Shown here: positions 1 through 9,114 of the stretch, one piece after another
Position numbering within the stretch: the stretch's first letter is position 1
Layout of the letters: every line of letters starts with the position of its first letter
Assembly: GCA_015064735.1 (NCBI GenBank)
Contig: SVRP01000007.1
Coordinates: 46,673 to 110,672 of the forward strand
Source: Oscillospiraceae bacterium
GTDB taxonomy: Bacteria; Bacillota; Clostridia; Oscillospirales; CAG-272
Reading direction: 5' to 3'
Length of the DNA stretch: 64,000 nucleotides
Translations under genes and position numbers: made by a program
The notes under the pieces: generated by a model
Database searches by the model: none
Seen by the model: the letters and a program-made list of their open reading frames with translations, nothing else
Told to the model about the DNA's origin: nothing

Positions 1-1
1 C

Positions 2-1195
2 CAGAACGTAGGCGCGGCTCTTGTTGTTACCGGTGTCATTGAGCTTACACCCGGTATGAAGCAGCCCTTTGAGCTCAAGGCTGCAAAGATAGAGGTTGAG
101 GGTACGTCCACCCCCGAATATCCTCTCCAGCCAAAGAGACACACCGTTGAATTTCTCCGTGAACAGGCGTATCTGCGCCCCAGAACCAATCTTTTCTCTG
201 CGGTATTCAGAGTAAGAAGCGAGGCAGCTTACGCTATTCACAGCTTCTTCCACGACAGAGGATTCGTTTACGTTCATACCCCCATAATTACTGCATCCGA
301 TGCGGAGGGCGCGGGAGAAATGTTCCGAGTTACCACTCTCGACATGGATAATCCCCCCAAGACAGAAAGCGGCGAGATCGACTATTCCCAGGATTTCTTC
401 GGAAAGTCCGCAAACCTTACGGTTTCGGGTCAGCTTGAGGGAGAGACCTACGCATTGGCTTACGGAAAGATCTACACATTCGGTCCTACCTTCAGAGCAG
501 AAAACTCCAACACTGCCCGTCATGCGGCGGAGTTCTGGATGATCGAGCCCGAAATTGCTTTCGCAGATCTTAACGACAATATGCAGCTTGCGTGGGATAT
601 GATACAGTACATCATTCGCCACGTTATGAAGAACTGCCGTCAGGAGCTTGAATTTTTCAACAGCTTCGTAGAAAAGGGGCTTCTCGCAAGACTTGAAACT
701 CTTGCTAACAGCGAATACAAGAAGGTAACCTACACCGAGGCAGTTGAACTCCTCAAAAAGAGCGGTGCGGACTTCAAGTATCCCGTTGAGTGGGGCATCG
801 ACCTTCAGACCGAGCATGAGCGCTATCTTACCGAGCAGGTATTCAAGTGTCCCGTATTCGTTATTGATTACCCCAAGGAAATCAAAGCATTCTATATGCG
901 CCTCAACGACGACGGCAAGACGGTCGCCGCTATGGACCTTCTCGTTCCCGGCGTGGGTGAAATAATCGGAGGCTCCCAGCGTGAGGAGCGCATTGATATC
1001 CTCACTTCCCGCATGGAGGAATGCGGACTTAAGGAGGAGGATTATTGGTGGTACACCAATCTACGTCGATTCGGCGGAACAAAGCACGCGGGCTACGGTC
1101 TCGGCTTTGAGCGTATCATTATGTACCTCACGGGCGTATCTAACATCAGAGACGTCCTTCCCTACCCCAGAACGGTCGGAAACGCTGAATATTAA
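2..1195 (+). CDS. asnS: Asparaginyl-tRNA synthetase, 5' end missing
   Basis: Class IIb aminoacyl-tRNA synthetase that charges tRNA-Asn with asparagine in the cytoplasm. The frame is already open at base 2 (reads [18 protein letters not shown] into the first ATG at 56), so the true start and part of the N-terminal OB-fold tRNA-binding domain lie outside the window. Class II motif 2 is seen as [19 protein letters not shown] and motif 3 as [13 protein letters not shown]. The HAAEFWMIE segment and the C-terminal [17 protein letters not shown] are typical of AsnRS rather than AspRS. It converges on asnA across a shared bidirectional terminator, so two genes of asparagine use and synthesis meet here. 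The identification is very secure; only the start is unknown. Confidence 0.96.
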   Translation, partial: QNVGAALVVTGVIELTPGMKQPFELKAAKIEVEGTSTPEYPLQPKRHTVEFLREQAYLRPRTNLFSAVFRVRSEAAYAIHSFFHDRGFVYVHTPIITASDAEGAGEMFRVTTLDMDNPPKTESGEIDYSQDFFGKSANLTVSGQLEGETYALAYGKIYTFGPTFRAENSNTARHAAEFWMIEPEIAFADLNDNMQLAWDMIQYIIRHVMKNCRQELEFFNSFVEKGLLARLETLANSEYKKVTYTEAVELLKKSGADFKYPVEWGIDLQTEHERYLTEQVFKCPVFVIDYPKEIKAFYMRLNDDGKTVAAMDLLVPGVGEIIGGSQREERIDILTSRMEECGLKEEDYWWYTNLRRFGGTKHAGYGLGFERIIMYLTGVSNIRDVLPYPRTVGNAEY

Positions 1196-1202
1196 ATAAA
1201 GC

Positions 1203-1247
1203 AAAATGAGGCTGAGTCAAATTTGCGTTTGACTCAGCCTCATTTTT
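1203..1247. terminator. Bidirectional terminator between asnS and asnA
   Basis: A perfect 19-bp stem (1203-1221 with 1228-1246) closes a 6-nt loop TTTGCG. There is an A-run on the left and a T-run on the right, so it can stop both asnS (+) and asnA (-). Its core GGCTGAGTCAAATTT belongs to a family that recurs in this window. Confidence 0.9.
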
Positions 1248-1253
1248 AAGTTT

Positions 1254-2261
1254 TTAAAGCAGCGTTATTCCGTTCTTTTCGCACTCGGAAACCGTAATTT
1301 CATCCCAGATACTCGACTGAACCTCGCCAATATGAGCGCAGCCAATCATAAGCATACAAAGTCTTGACTGACCGATACCGCCTCCTATTGTAAGGGGAAG
1401 CTCGTTATTCAAGAGCATCTTATGGAAAGGAAGCTCTCGGCGGTCGTTGCAGCCCGAGATTGTAAGCTGACGGTCAAGGGATTCGGCATCAACGCGTATA
1501 CCCATAGAGGAAAGCTCAAGAGCGCGGCCGAGAAGCTCATCCCAGAAGAACAGGTCTCCGTTAAGCTCCCAGTCGTCGTAGTCGGGAGCGCGTCCGTCGT
1601 GAGGCTTGCCCGAGCGGAGCTTTTTGCCTATCTGCATAATAAATGCGGTCTTGTGTATCTTAAGGAATTCTCTTTCTCTTTCGCTGCCCGTAAGCTCGGG
1701 ATAAAGGTCCTCAAGTTCCTGAGAGGTTATAAAGGTTACCTCTCTCTTAAGCTCAGTCTTAAGCTGAGGATAATTTACCTTAAGACGGTCGTAAGTATTG
1801 CATATAGCGTCAACAATAGCGGTTACGGTACTCTTAAGATAGTCGAGAGTTCTCGTTTCCCTTGTGATTATCTTCTCCCAGTCCCACTGGTCAACGTAGA
1901 TAGAGTGTACGTTGTCAAGCTCCTCGTCTCGCCTTATTGCGTTCATGTCGGTATAAAGTCCGTTGCCTACGGCAAAATCGTATCTCTTAAGAGCAAGACG
2001 CTTCCATTTTGCAAGAGAGTGGACCACGTGCGCATTTGCGCCTACCGCAGGAATATCAAAGGAAACGGGGCGCTCGTATCCGTTGAGGTTATCATTAAGT
2101 CCCGAATCCTCGCGAACGAAAAGGGGAGCTGAAACCCTCTTAAGATTAAGCGCGGAGGAAAGCTCCGCCTCAAATATCTGCTTGATCTTCGCTATTGCTC
2201 TTTGCTTGTTGTATTCGTCCAGAGACGGCTTGTACCCCTCGGGTATATATATCTTGTTCAT
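1254..2261 (-). CDS. asnA: Aspartate-ammonia ligase (asparagine synthetase A)
   Basis: ATP-dependent, ammonia-using asparagine synthetase: aspartate + NH3 + ATP gives asparagine + AMP + PPi. At 335 residues it has the normal AsnA length. It starts MNKIYIPEGYKPSLDEYNK and carries the family blocks VSAPLFVREDSGLNDNLNG, GLYTDMNAIRRDEELDN, VDQWDWEK and the C-terminal GGGIGQSRLCMLMIG, which belongs to the class II synthetase-like active site. The start ATG at 2261 is preceded by AAAGGAGTTTTGAC, a good ribosome site. It is a single-gene unit with its own promoter at 2304-2332, convergent with asnS. Confidence 0.96.
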   Translation of the reverse strand: MNKIYIPEGYKPSLDEYNKQRAIAKIKQIFEAELSSALNLKRVSAPLFVREDSGLNDNLNGYERPVSFDIPAVGANAHVVHSLAKWKRLALKRYDFAVGNGLYTDMNAIRRDEELDNVHSIYVDQWDWEKIITRETRTLDYLKSTVTAIVDAICNTYDRLKVNYPQLKTELKREVTFITSQELEDLYPELTGSEREREFLKIHKTAFIMQIGKKLRSGKPHDGRAPDYDDWELNGDLFFWDELLGRALELSSMGIRVDAESLDRQLTISGCNDRRELPFHKMLLNNELPLTIGGGIGQSRLCMLMIGCAHIGEVQSSIWDEITVSECEKNGITLL

Positions 2262-2303
2262 GTCAAAACTCCTTTCGAGCTTTAGTTATCTCATCATTTT
2301 ATC

Positions 2304-2332
2304 ATTATACTATAAAAGAGAAATAAAGTCAA
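2304..2332 (-). promoter_or_regulatory. Promoter of asnA
   Basis: On the minus strand TTGACT (2332-2327) and TATAAT (2309-2304) are separated by 17 nt, 43 nt upstream of the asnA start. Confidence 0.8.
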
Positions 2333-2369
2333 CTGTTTTTTTATTCGGGCATATTATTTGCGTTTTTTA

Positions 2370-2398
2370 TTGAAATGCCTATTTATTTATGATATAAT
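2370..2398 (+). promoter_or_regulatory. Promoter of the PHP-SDR-radical SAM unit
   Basis: TTGAAA (2370-2375), 17 nt, TATAAT (2393-2398), followed 36 nt later by the PHP protein start at 2435. It is divergent from the asnA promoter. Confidence 0.75.
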
Positions 2399-2434
2399 GG
2401 ATACATAAGAATTCAATTCGTTTTGGAAGCAATT

Positions 2435-3472
2435 ATGAAAAAGCATCTTCTCCCCGAAAAAGGAAACTTTTACAAAGCAAATCTTCACTGCCATTCCACC
2501 ATTTCCGACGGAAAATGGACGGTTGAGGAAATAAAGAAAAATTATATGGCGGAGGGCTACTCTATCATTGCCTACACAGATCACCATGTTTTTGTAACTC
2601 ATAACGATCTGACAGATGATAAATTTCTTGCCCTCAACGGATATGAGATAAATTTCGATCAAAAGTTGGACACGGATATGGACAAAAAGGTTGCCGGAAG
2701 ACTCAAAAAAACCTGCCACCTTTGTCTCATCGCAACCGACAAAAACAGAAAGGTACAGAAAATAGTCTACAAGACCCGTTATTTAGAGGATAAAGCCGAT
2801 CTTTTCTGTCTTGAAGAGGGTTATGAGATAAGACAGCTCGAATACAACCCCGAAGTTATCAACAAAACAATGAAAGAAGCAAAGGATGACGGCTTCTATA
2901 TCACATACAATCACCCGGTTTGGTCACTTGAAAGCAAGGATGAATACTGCAGCTATCACGGAATGAACGCCATGGAAATGGTTAATTACGGCTCTCTCTG
3001 CGTAGGTCTTGACGAGCATAACAGCATCGTCTATGACGATATGCTCCGCGGCGGCGAGCGCATTTTCTGCGTTGCTACAGACGACAACCATGACTCTCAC
3101 CCCATCGGAACGCCCAAAAACGACTCCTTTGGTGGATTTACCGTCATAAAAGCGGATGCTCTTGAATACGAGAAAATAATGTCCGCTTTGGAAAAGGGGG
3201 ATTTCTACGCTTCCGAGGCTCCCGAAATACATGAGCTTTGGTACGAGGATGGAAGGGTCGGAATCACCACCTCGGAGGCCGTGCAAATATCCTTTACCAC
3301 AGGAACAAGACGCTCAAGAGTTGAATTTGCCGAAAAGGGCGAAATTATTACGGAAGCATCCTTTGAGCTTCAGCCCTCCGACGTGTATTTCCGTATTACA
3401 GTCAGGGATTGCAACGGCAAGGAAGCATATACAAACGCTTATTTTCTCGACAAGCTTCCGATTGAGCAATAA
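2435..3472 (+). CDS. PHP-domain metal-dependent hydrolase
   Basis: Polymerase and histidinol phosphatase (PHP) superfamily protein, about 345 residues, probably a phosphoesterase using a multi-metal centre. The N-terminal metal motif reads NLHCHSTISDGKWT, followed by YTDHHVF; later NHPVW and TDDNHD supply more ligands, all as expected for the fold. The C-terminal 100 residues form an all-beta extension seen in family members annotated as PHP proteins without known substrate. I place the start at the ATG at 2435, because GGAAG lies 5 nt upstream; a TTG at 2423 would put the ribosome site inside the gene. It is followed 24 nt later by the dehydrogenase and probably co-transcribed. The substrate is unknown. 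Confidence 0.8.
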   Translation: MKKHLLPEKGNFYKANLHCHSTISDGKWTVEEIKKNYMAEGYSIIAYTDHHVFVTHNDLTDDKFLALNGYEINFDQKLDTDMDKKVAGRLKKTCHLCLIATDKNRKVQKIVYKTRYLEDKADLFCLEEGYEIRQLEYNPEVINKTMKEAKDDGFYITYNHPVWSLESKDEYCSYHGMNAMEMVNYGSLCVGLDEHNSIVYDDMLRGGERIFCVATDDNHDSHPIGTPKNDSFGGFTVIKADALEYEKIMSALEKGDFYASEAPEIHELWYEDGRVGITTSEAVQISFTTGTRRSRVEFAEKGEIITEASFELQPSDVYFRITVRDCNGKEAYTNAYFLDKLPIEQ

Positions 3473-3496
3473 TATCAATAATAATTCGGAGCGGAT

Positions 3497-4369
3497 ATGA
3501 AAACGACTACGTGGCTGAAAAAGAATACCTGTTCACTTGAGCAAAGGACCGTCGCCATAAGCGGCTCCACGGGAGGTATCGGCAGAGAGCTTTGCTCTTA
3601 TATTGCCGCTCTTGGAGCATCTCTCGTTCTTATTGACAGAAACCGCAAAAAGAGCGAGGCGCTCAAGGACGAGCTTGTATGCCGTTATCCCGACCTTTCG
3701 GTAACTCTCCTTACTGCCGACATGTCCGATCCGCATTCGGTGGATGAGGCTATTGAGGAGCTCAAGGAGCTTCCCATAGACGTACTTATCTGCAATGCGG
3801 GAGCCTACAGTATACCGAGATATAAGTGTGAAAACGGTTACGACAACGTATTTCAGATAAATTTCGTATCTCCCTACACCATTGTCCGAAGGCTTCTTCC
3901 AAACTTGAGAGAACGGAACGGAAAGGTAGTAGTCGTAGGCAGTATTGCTCATAACTACTCAAAGTCCGACCCGAACGACGTGGATTTTTCGACCCGCAAA
4001 AAATCCTCGCTTGTTTACGGAAATTCAAAGAGATACCTTATGTTCACCCTCAGTGAGCTTTTCAAGAACGAGCTTGAGGTCGGTTTCGCAATCACGCATC
4101 CGGGCATCACGTTTACGGGAATTACCTCCCATTACCCAAAGCTGCTCTTTGCCATTATAAAGCACCCCATGAAGATAGTTTTCCCTCATCCCCGACGGGC
4201 ATGTCTTTCGGTGCTTCTCGGTGTATTCGAGAACACGCAAGGCAGCGAATGGATAGGTCCGAGATTTTTCAATATATGGGGAATCCCAAAAAAGAAAAAG
4301 CTCCGCACAGTAAAGTCGGAGGAGCTTGAATACTTTGCAAAATGGAACGAGGACAAAACCAATGCTTAA
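3497..4369 (+). CDS. Short-chain dehydrogenase/reductase (SDR)
   Basis: NAD(P)-dependent oxidoreductase with a Rossmann fold. The cofactor loop is SGSTGGIG (TGxxxGxG type) near residue 22, the NAG stabilising motif occurs in ICNAGAY, and the catalytic Y-x-x-x-K is seen in VYGNSKRY with the preceding serine in VVGSIAH. Length is 290 residues, normal for classical SDRs with a C-terminal extension. The gene overlaps the downstream radical SAM gene by 8 nt (3' ATGCTTAA), showing translational coupling. Together with the PHP protein and the radical SAM enzyme it may form a small modification or salvage pathway, but nothing visible reveals the substrate. Confidence 0.8.
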   Translation: MKTTTWLKKNTCSLEQRTVAISGSTGGIGRELCSYIAALGASLVLIDRNRKKSEALKDELVCRYPDLSVTLLTADMSDPHSVDEAIEELKELPIDVLICNAGAYSIPRYKCENGYDNVFQINFVSPYTIVRRLLPNLRERNGKVVVVGSIAHNYSKSDPNDVDFSTRKKSSLVYGNSKRYLMFTLSELFKNELEVGFAITHPGITFTGITSHYPKLLFAIIKHPMKIVFPHPRRACLSVLLGVFENTQGSEWIGPRFFNIWGIPKKKKLRTVKSEELEYFAKWNEDKTNA

Positions 4370-5201
4370 AAAGGCCTATCTTGAAATAAGTAACAGCTGT
4401 AATCTTTCGTGCAGCTTTTGCCACAAGACCAAAAGAGAGCTGCGTTTTATGTCAGAGGAGGAATTTACTCGCGCCGCAAACGAGCTTCGCAAGCACACCG
4501 AATATCTGTATTTCCACCTTATGGGCGAGCCACTGCTCCACCCTCTTTTGGAAAGATTTCTTGATATTGCTTACACCCTCGGCTTCAAGGTTATACTGAC
4601 CACCAACGGTACTCTTCTGAAAAGGAAAAGGGATATTCTCCTTTCCGCAGGGGCTCTGCACAAGGTCAGCATTTCACTTCACTCTTTTGAAGCCAACGAA
4701 AGCTCGGTCTCTATGGACGAGTATCTTACAGATTGTCTTGAATTTTGCCGCGATGCTTCCGAAAAGGGTATCATTTCGGTCATGCGCCTATGGAATATCG
4801 GCGGACAAAACGGTAAAAATGAAAAAATTCTCAAGAAAATTGAAGATTTTTTCGGAAGCTCATGGGGCGAGGTCTACAGCGGATATAAAATAAAAGACCG
4901 CCTATTCTTGGAATGGGGTGAAAAATTCGATTGGCCCGATATAGACGCGGATTTTATTTCTTCCAATCACTCTTGCTACGGGCTTCGGGATCAGATCGGT
5001 GTGCTTTCGGACGGAAGTGTAGTTCCCTGCTGTCTTGATGCAGACGGAGCTATTACTCTCGGTAACATTTTCGAGAGCAGTCTTGACGAAATACTTTCCT
5101 CAAAAAAAGCAACCGATTTAAAAAAATCCTTTGAAAACCGCAATATAACCGAGCCCTTATGTACACGCTGCGGCTTTGCCGCAATGAAATTTTCCAAATA
5201 A
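4362..5201 (+). CDS. Radical SAM/SPASM-like enzyme
   Basis: Predicted [4Fe-4S] enzyme that cleaves S-adenosylmethionine to start radical chemistry. The cluster motif CNLSCSFC (CxxxCxxC) stands near the N-terminus, GEPLLHP resembles the GGEP SAM motif, and the C-terminal third holds additional cysteines (CYGLRD, VVPCCLDADG, LCTRCGF) as in SPASM-type auxiliary cluster domains. About 279 residues from the ATG at 4362, chosen because GAGG lies 8 nt upstream and the gene overlaps the SDR stop; a TTG 36 nt earlier is less likely. SPASM-type enzymes modify peptides or small molecules. No obvious precursor peptide was seen next to it. Confidence 0.8.
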   Translation: MLKKAYLEISNSCNLSCSFCHKTKRELRFMSEEEFTRAANELRKHTEYLYFHLMGEPLLHPLLERFLDIAYTLGFKVILTTNGTLLKRKRDILLSAGALHKVSISLHSFEANESSVSMDEYLTDCLEFCRDASEKGIISVMRLWNIGGQNGKNEKILKKIEDFFGSSWGEVYSGYKIKDRLFLEWGEKFDWPDIDADFISSNHSCYGLRDQIGVLSDGSVVPCCLDADGAITLGNIFESSLDEILSSKKATDLKKSFENRNITEPLCTRCGFAAMKFSK

Positions 5202-5251
5202 ACGAACCGTAATAATATAGCTTTTATAAAATACAAACGTAAGGATATACT

Positions 5252-7408
5252 ATGATGAAGAAAAAATACATCGCCTCCCTTTTGGCTGTCCTGATGCTTC
5301 TGTGTCCCATTTTGGGAGCATTTAATGTCAGTGTCTCTGCCGCTTCTTCTGCAACCGAGTCCACGTCGGCTGTATCGATTCCCACAGCCTATAACAATAA
5401 CCCCAATGACGTTCTGTATTCCACTTCGGTAAAAAGCCAGCAGCCTTACGGTCTTTGCTGGGCATTTGCCGCAGTAGCCTGCGCCGAAGCAGATGCAATA
5501 AAGAATCACGGAGCGTCGGCCGACAGCATTGATCTGTCCGAATGGCATCTTGCTTATTTCTCCTATTACGGAAAAAGAGAGGGTACCGGCGACAGCATAA
5601 CCGTGTCTGGTCCAAATAAATATTACGACGTCGGCGGCTTCAATATGCTCCCCACACTCACTCTGTCAAACGGCATAGGATTTGCAGATGAAAGTGTTGC
5701 TCCCATGTCTCAAATGGGCGCGGCGGGAGGAGTTCTTGACCACTCGCTGATGTACGAGCGCTCATACAGTATAAAGAACACCTATCAGCTCGATATTAAA
5801 TCAGACCCCGAGGGTGTCAAGGCGGCAATAATGGAGTACGGAGCAGCTCTTGTTTCATACTACGGCGACGAGAGCTTTCTTCGCAAGCCTTCCTATGCTC
5901 AATACTGCCCCGATCCATCGTACACAGCGGATCATGCAGTAACCGTAGTGGGCTGGGATGATAATTACAGCAAATACAATTTCGGAATTACCAACACACC
6001 CTCACGCAACGGCGCATGGCTCATAAAAAACAGCTGGGGAGACGATTGGGGGCTTGGCGGATATTTCTGGCTCTCATATGAGGATGCGACCCTTGAGGGC
6101 GGAACGGTTTACGACGTAGTTCCCGAATCCGAGGATGATAGCATAATTAACTCCCACGACGGCGGTATCTCCCTTCAGTATATAGGCGGAAACAAAAGCA
6201 ACACCGTGGCGAACGTTTTCACCGTAAGCTCTGATCAGCTGCTGAGCGCGGTAAGCGTCTGCGTATTCAACGGCGAGACCGACAACAGCTACTATATAAC
6301 CGTCTACAAGGGATACAGCAGTAATAACGGCAAAATAGACGTAGGTAAATCTGTTTACACATCGTCGGGTGTATTCCATGAGGGACTTAACACCATTGAG
6401 CTTAATGAGCCTATTCCCATATATAAGGGCGAAAACTTCGTTGTAGCCGTAAGCACGGGAGCCGACCTCATGATCGACGGTGCAAGCAAATCCCAGATCG
6501 CAGAATCCACCTATATGGTATCCAGTGCCTCGGCGAAGGAAGGTCAGACTCTCTACCGCAACGAGGGAAGGAATTGGATGGATATTGCCGTAGCATCAAG
6601 CGAGCCATGGAATGCAAGAATCAAAGCATACACGAAAATTGTAGAAAAGAAAACACCGCTTATAATTACCCCGCCCGCTTCTCCGTCTGTTATTTACGGA
6701 CAGTCCGCAGGTAGCGCAAGTATATCGGGAAGCCTGGTCATTGACCCCGAAACCAATACACCCATATCGGGAAAATGGATTCCCGAGGATTCCGCGAAAA
6801 TTCCGAAAAACGGAGAAGCCGTGGAGCTTATATTTAAACCCGACAAGGATATTTATTACAACGAAACAAGCTGTACGGTAATATATTCGGTGTCCGAGGC
6901 TAATCTTATTCTGCCTTTGCCTGATAGCTCCGAAGCTTATTTTTACTCGGTAGTGGCAGGAAGCAAATTCACTCTCGACCTTAATCTGCTCAACCCTCAC
7001 AATGAAGAGCTTGAGGGTATCTCCAACTATATTATGTACTATCAAACAGACGGTGGAGAAAAAATCCCCGCTGACGGACATTCATTTGACATTCCCGAGG
7101 ATGCCGTAGGAAAAACAATTACGGTATCGGTTGAATTCGACGGAATTGAGGGTCAGTATTCGGCGGTAACACACACCTTTGATCTTAGTGTGGTAAGCTT
7201 TGAGAATGCCCCCCAAAAGCCGTTATCGCCTGTTCCCGAGGGCAGCGGAACAGTTACTCCCCCAAACCTCTCGGTATACTCGCCCCAAAAGGAAGAGTTT
7301 AAAATAACCTCTGAAAAGGCGGTTCCTCTTGCTATTGTAGGCTTTGCTTTTATCTTTGTGTTCGTATTTCCCCTTATAATGAAAATTGTCTATAAGAACA
7401 AAAAATAA
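5252..7408 (+). CDS. Secreted, membrane-anchored papain-like cysteine peptidase (C1)
   Basis: 718-residue exported protein. It has a signal peptide (MMKKKYIASLLAVLMLLCPIL, cleavage near VSA-AS), then a C1-family peptidase domain with the catalytic Cys69 in QQPYGLCWAFAA, His228 in DHAVTVVGWDD and Asn260 in WLIKNSWGDDWG. A beta-rich region at about 310-460 resembles the lectin-like domain that accompanies many clostridial C1 peptidases. It is followed by Ig-like repeats and a C-terminal transmembrane helix (PLAIVGFAFIFVFVFPLIM) with a KNKK tail, so it probably sits on the outer face of the membrane. The ATG is preceded by AAGGA. It lies 50 nt after the radical SAM gene, possibly on the same transcript, and ends at a shared terminator with guaB. 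Confidence 0.88.
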   Translation: MMKKKYIASLLAVLMLLCPILGAFNVSVSAASSATESTSAVSIPTAYNNNPNDVLYSTSVKSQQPYGLCWAFAAVACAEADAIKNHGASADSIDLSEWHLAYFSYYGKREGTGDSITVSGPNKYYDVGGFNMLPTLTLSNGIGFADESVAPMSQMGAAGGVLDHSLMYERSYSIKNTYQLDIKSDPEGVKAAIMEYGAALVSYYGDESFLRKPSYAQYCPDPSYTADHAVTVVGWDDNYSKYNFGITNTPSRNGAWLIKNSWGDDWGLGGYFWLSYEDATLEGGTVYDVVPESEDDSIINSHDGGISLQYIGGNKSNTVANVFTVSSDQLLSAVSVCVFNGETDNSYYITVYKGYSSNNGKIDVGKSVYTSSGVFHEGLNTIELNEPIPIYKGENFVVAVSTGADLMIDGASKSQIAESTYMVSSASAKEGQTLYRNEGRNWMDIAVASSEPWNARIKAYTKIVEKKTPLIITPPASPSVIYGQSAGSASISGSLVIDPETNTPISGKWIPEDSAKIPKNGEAVELIFKPDKDIYYNETSCTVIYSVSEANLILPLPDSSEAYFYSVVAGSKFTLDLNLLNPHNEELEGISNYIMYYQTDGGEKIPADGHSFDIPEDAVGKTITVSVEFDGIEGQYSAVTHTFDLSVVSFENAPQKPLSPVPEGSGTVTPPNLSVYSPQKEEFKITSEKAVPLAIVGFAFIFVFVFPLIMKIVYKNKK

Positions 7409-7410
7409 AT

Positions 7411-7470
7411 AAAAGGCTGAGTCTTTGAAGTGAATCCCATTTAGTTCACTTCACTTTGACTCAGCCTTTT
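7411..7470. terminator. Two-tier bidirectional terminator (peptidase/guaB)
   Basis: Outer 13-bp stem AAAAGGCTGAGTC (7411-7423) pairs with 7458-7470. Inside it lies an 8-bp stem GAAGTGAA/TTCACTTC (7427-7434 with 7445-7452). A-run and T-run flanks serve both converging genes. The inner hairpin resembles the one at 16796-16815. Confidence 0.85.
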
Positions 7471-7483
7471 ATGTTTAAAGGTC

Positions 7484-8983
7484 TTAGTTATTGTTATTAT
7501 TCTTTACCACAACGTCGTGAGCGCCGCCCTCAACGATAGATACAGAGCTTACGAGTGTAAGCTTTGCCTTTTCCTGAAGCTCGGGGATAGAAAGCGCGCC
7601 GCAGTTGCACATGGTAGACTTGATCTTAGACAGGGTTATCGCAAGGTTATCATGGAGAGAACCGGCATAGGGAACGTAGCTGTCTACACCCTCGACGAAG
7701 GAGAGCTTCTTTGCTCCACCCATGTCGTATCTCTGCCAGTTACGCGCTCTTGCGCTTCCCTCGCCCCAGTATTCCTTCATGTAGTTACCATTTACGAGAA
7801 CCTTCTGTGTGGGGCTTTCGTCAAATCTTGCAAAGTATCTGCCGAGCATACAGAAATCTGCACCCATAGCAAGAGCGAGGGTGATGTGATAGTCGTGAAC
7901 GATACCGCCGTCAGAGCAGATCGGAATGTACACGCCGTGCTTCTTGTAGTACTCGTCGCGCGCCTTTGCAACCTCGATAACCGCGGTTGCCTGTCCGCGT
8001 CCTATTCCCTTGGTCTCTCTGGTTATACAGATAGAACCGCCGCCGATACCGATCTTTATAAAGTCTGCGCCTGCATCGGCAAGGAAGTTAAAGCCTTCAG
8101 CGTCAACTACGTTACCCGCGCCTACCTTTACGGTGTCGCCATACTTTTCTCTTATCCACTTAATGGTTCTGGACTGCCATTCGGAGAAGCCCTCGGAGGA
8201 GTCTATGCAAAGAACGTCAGCGCCTGCCTCAACAAGAGCGGGAACTCTTTCCTCGTAGTCTCTTGTATTGATACCCGCGCCTACGATATATCTTTTCTGT
8301 CCGTCAAGAAGCTCATCGGGATTCTGCTTGTGCTGCTCATAGTCCTTTCTGAATACGAAAGCAACGAGGTGGTCGTTCTCATCAATGATGGGAAGCGAAT
8401 TGAGTCTGTGCTCCCAGATTATGTCGTTTGCCTGAGCGAGCGTTGTACCCTCTCTTGCATAGATAAGCTTATCGAAGGGAGTCATAAAGGACTCAACCTT
8501 TTCGTCGCCCGTCATTCTCGTAACTCTGTAATCACGGGAGGAAACGATTCCAAGAAGCTTTCCGTGAGCTGTTCCGTCATCGGTAACGGCAATGGTGGAA
8601 TGTCCGTTCTGCTCCTTAAGAGAAATAACCTCGTTCAAGGTCTGGTCGGGCTTGATATTGGAATCGGAGGTTACAAAGCCTGCCTTATAAGTCTTTACCT
8701 TACGTATCATATCAGCCTGCTGCTGAACAGTCTGTGAGCCGTAAATAAAGGAAACGCCACCCTCTTTCGCAAGAGCTATTGCCATAGTATCGTTAGACAC
8801 CGACTGCATGATAGCAGAGATAAGCGGGATAGTCATAGTGATAGCGGGCTTTTCTCCCTTCTTGAATTTCACCAAGGGAGTATTGAGAGACACCTTGTTA
8901 GGTATACACTCCGCACTGGAATATCCGGGAACGAGAAGATACTCGCTAAAGGTATGTGAAGGGGTTTCATAATAATATGCCAT
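7484..8983 (-). CDS. guaB: IMP dehydrogenase
   Basis: Catalyses NAD-dependent oxidation of IMP to XMP, the first committed step of GMP synthesis. The catalytic loop with the active cysteine is [12 protein letters not shown], and the IMP/NAD barrel motifs [24 protein letters not shown] and [11 protein letters not shown] are present. A CBS pair occupies about residues 100-225 ([25 protein letters not shown]). Length is 499, normal for the CBS-containing type. The start ATG at 8983 has TCGGAGGTCATT in front. It is a monocistronic unit with its own promoter. This is the variant in which the N-terminus begins [19 protein letters not shown], common in anaerobic Firmicutes. Confidence 0.95.
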   Translation of the reverse strand: MAYYYETPSHTFSEYLLVPGYSSAECIPNKVSLNTPLVKFKKGEKPAITMTIPLISAIMQSVSNDTMAIALAKEGGVSFIYGSQTVQQQADMIRKVKTYKAGFVTSDSNIKPDQTLNEVISLKEQNGHSTIAVTDDGTAHGKLLGIVSSRDYRVTRMTGDEKVESFMTPFDKLIYAREGTTLAQANDIIWEHRLNSLPIIDENDHLVAFVFRKDYEQHKQNPDELLDGQKRYIVGAGINTRDYEERVPALVEAGADVLCIDSSEGFSEWQSRTIKWIREKYGDTVKVGAGNVVDAEGFNFLADAGADFIKIGIGGGSICITRETKGIGRGQATAVIEVAKARDEYYKKHGVYIPICSDGGIVHDYHITLALAMGADFCMLGRYFARFDESPTQKVLVNGNYMKEYWGEGSARARNWQRYDMGGAKKLSFVEGVDSYVPYAGSLHDNLAITLSKIKSTMCNCGALSIPELQEKAKLTLVSSVSIVEGGAHDVVVKNNNNN

Positions 8984-9024
8984 AATGACCTCCGAAAATT
9001 ATAGTATATAAAATATTACTGAAC

Positions 9025-9053
9025 ATTATAACACACTTTTATTGTAAAATCAA
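9025..9053 (-). promoter_or_regulatory. Promoter of guaB
   Basis: Minus-strand TTGATT (9053-9048), 17 nt, TATAAT (9030-9025), about 40 nt before the guaB start. No purine-riboswitch-like leader is visible in the short 5' UTR. Confidence 0.75.
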
Positions 9054-9114
9054 GATTTTTTTTATTTTTTTAAATTATAAATTTACGAAATTTGTCGCTT
9101 TGTTCCGCATTTTT

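Noticed and set aside
7517..8737. 406-codon open frame on the plus strand opposite guaB
   Set aside because: Antisense to the unmistakable IMP dehydrogenase; no ribosome site and Cys/Val-rich nonsense composition.
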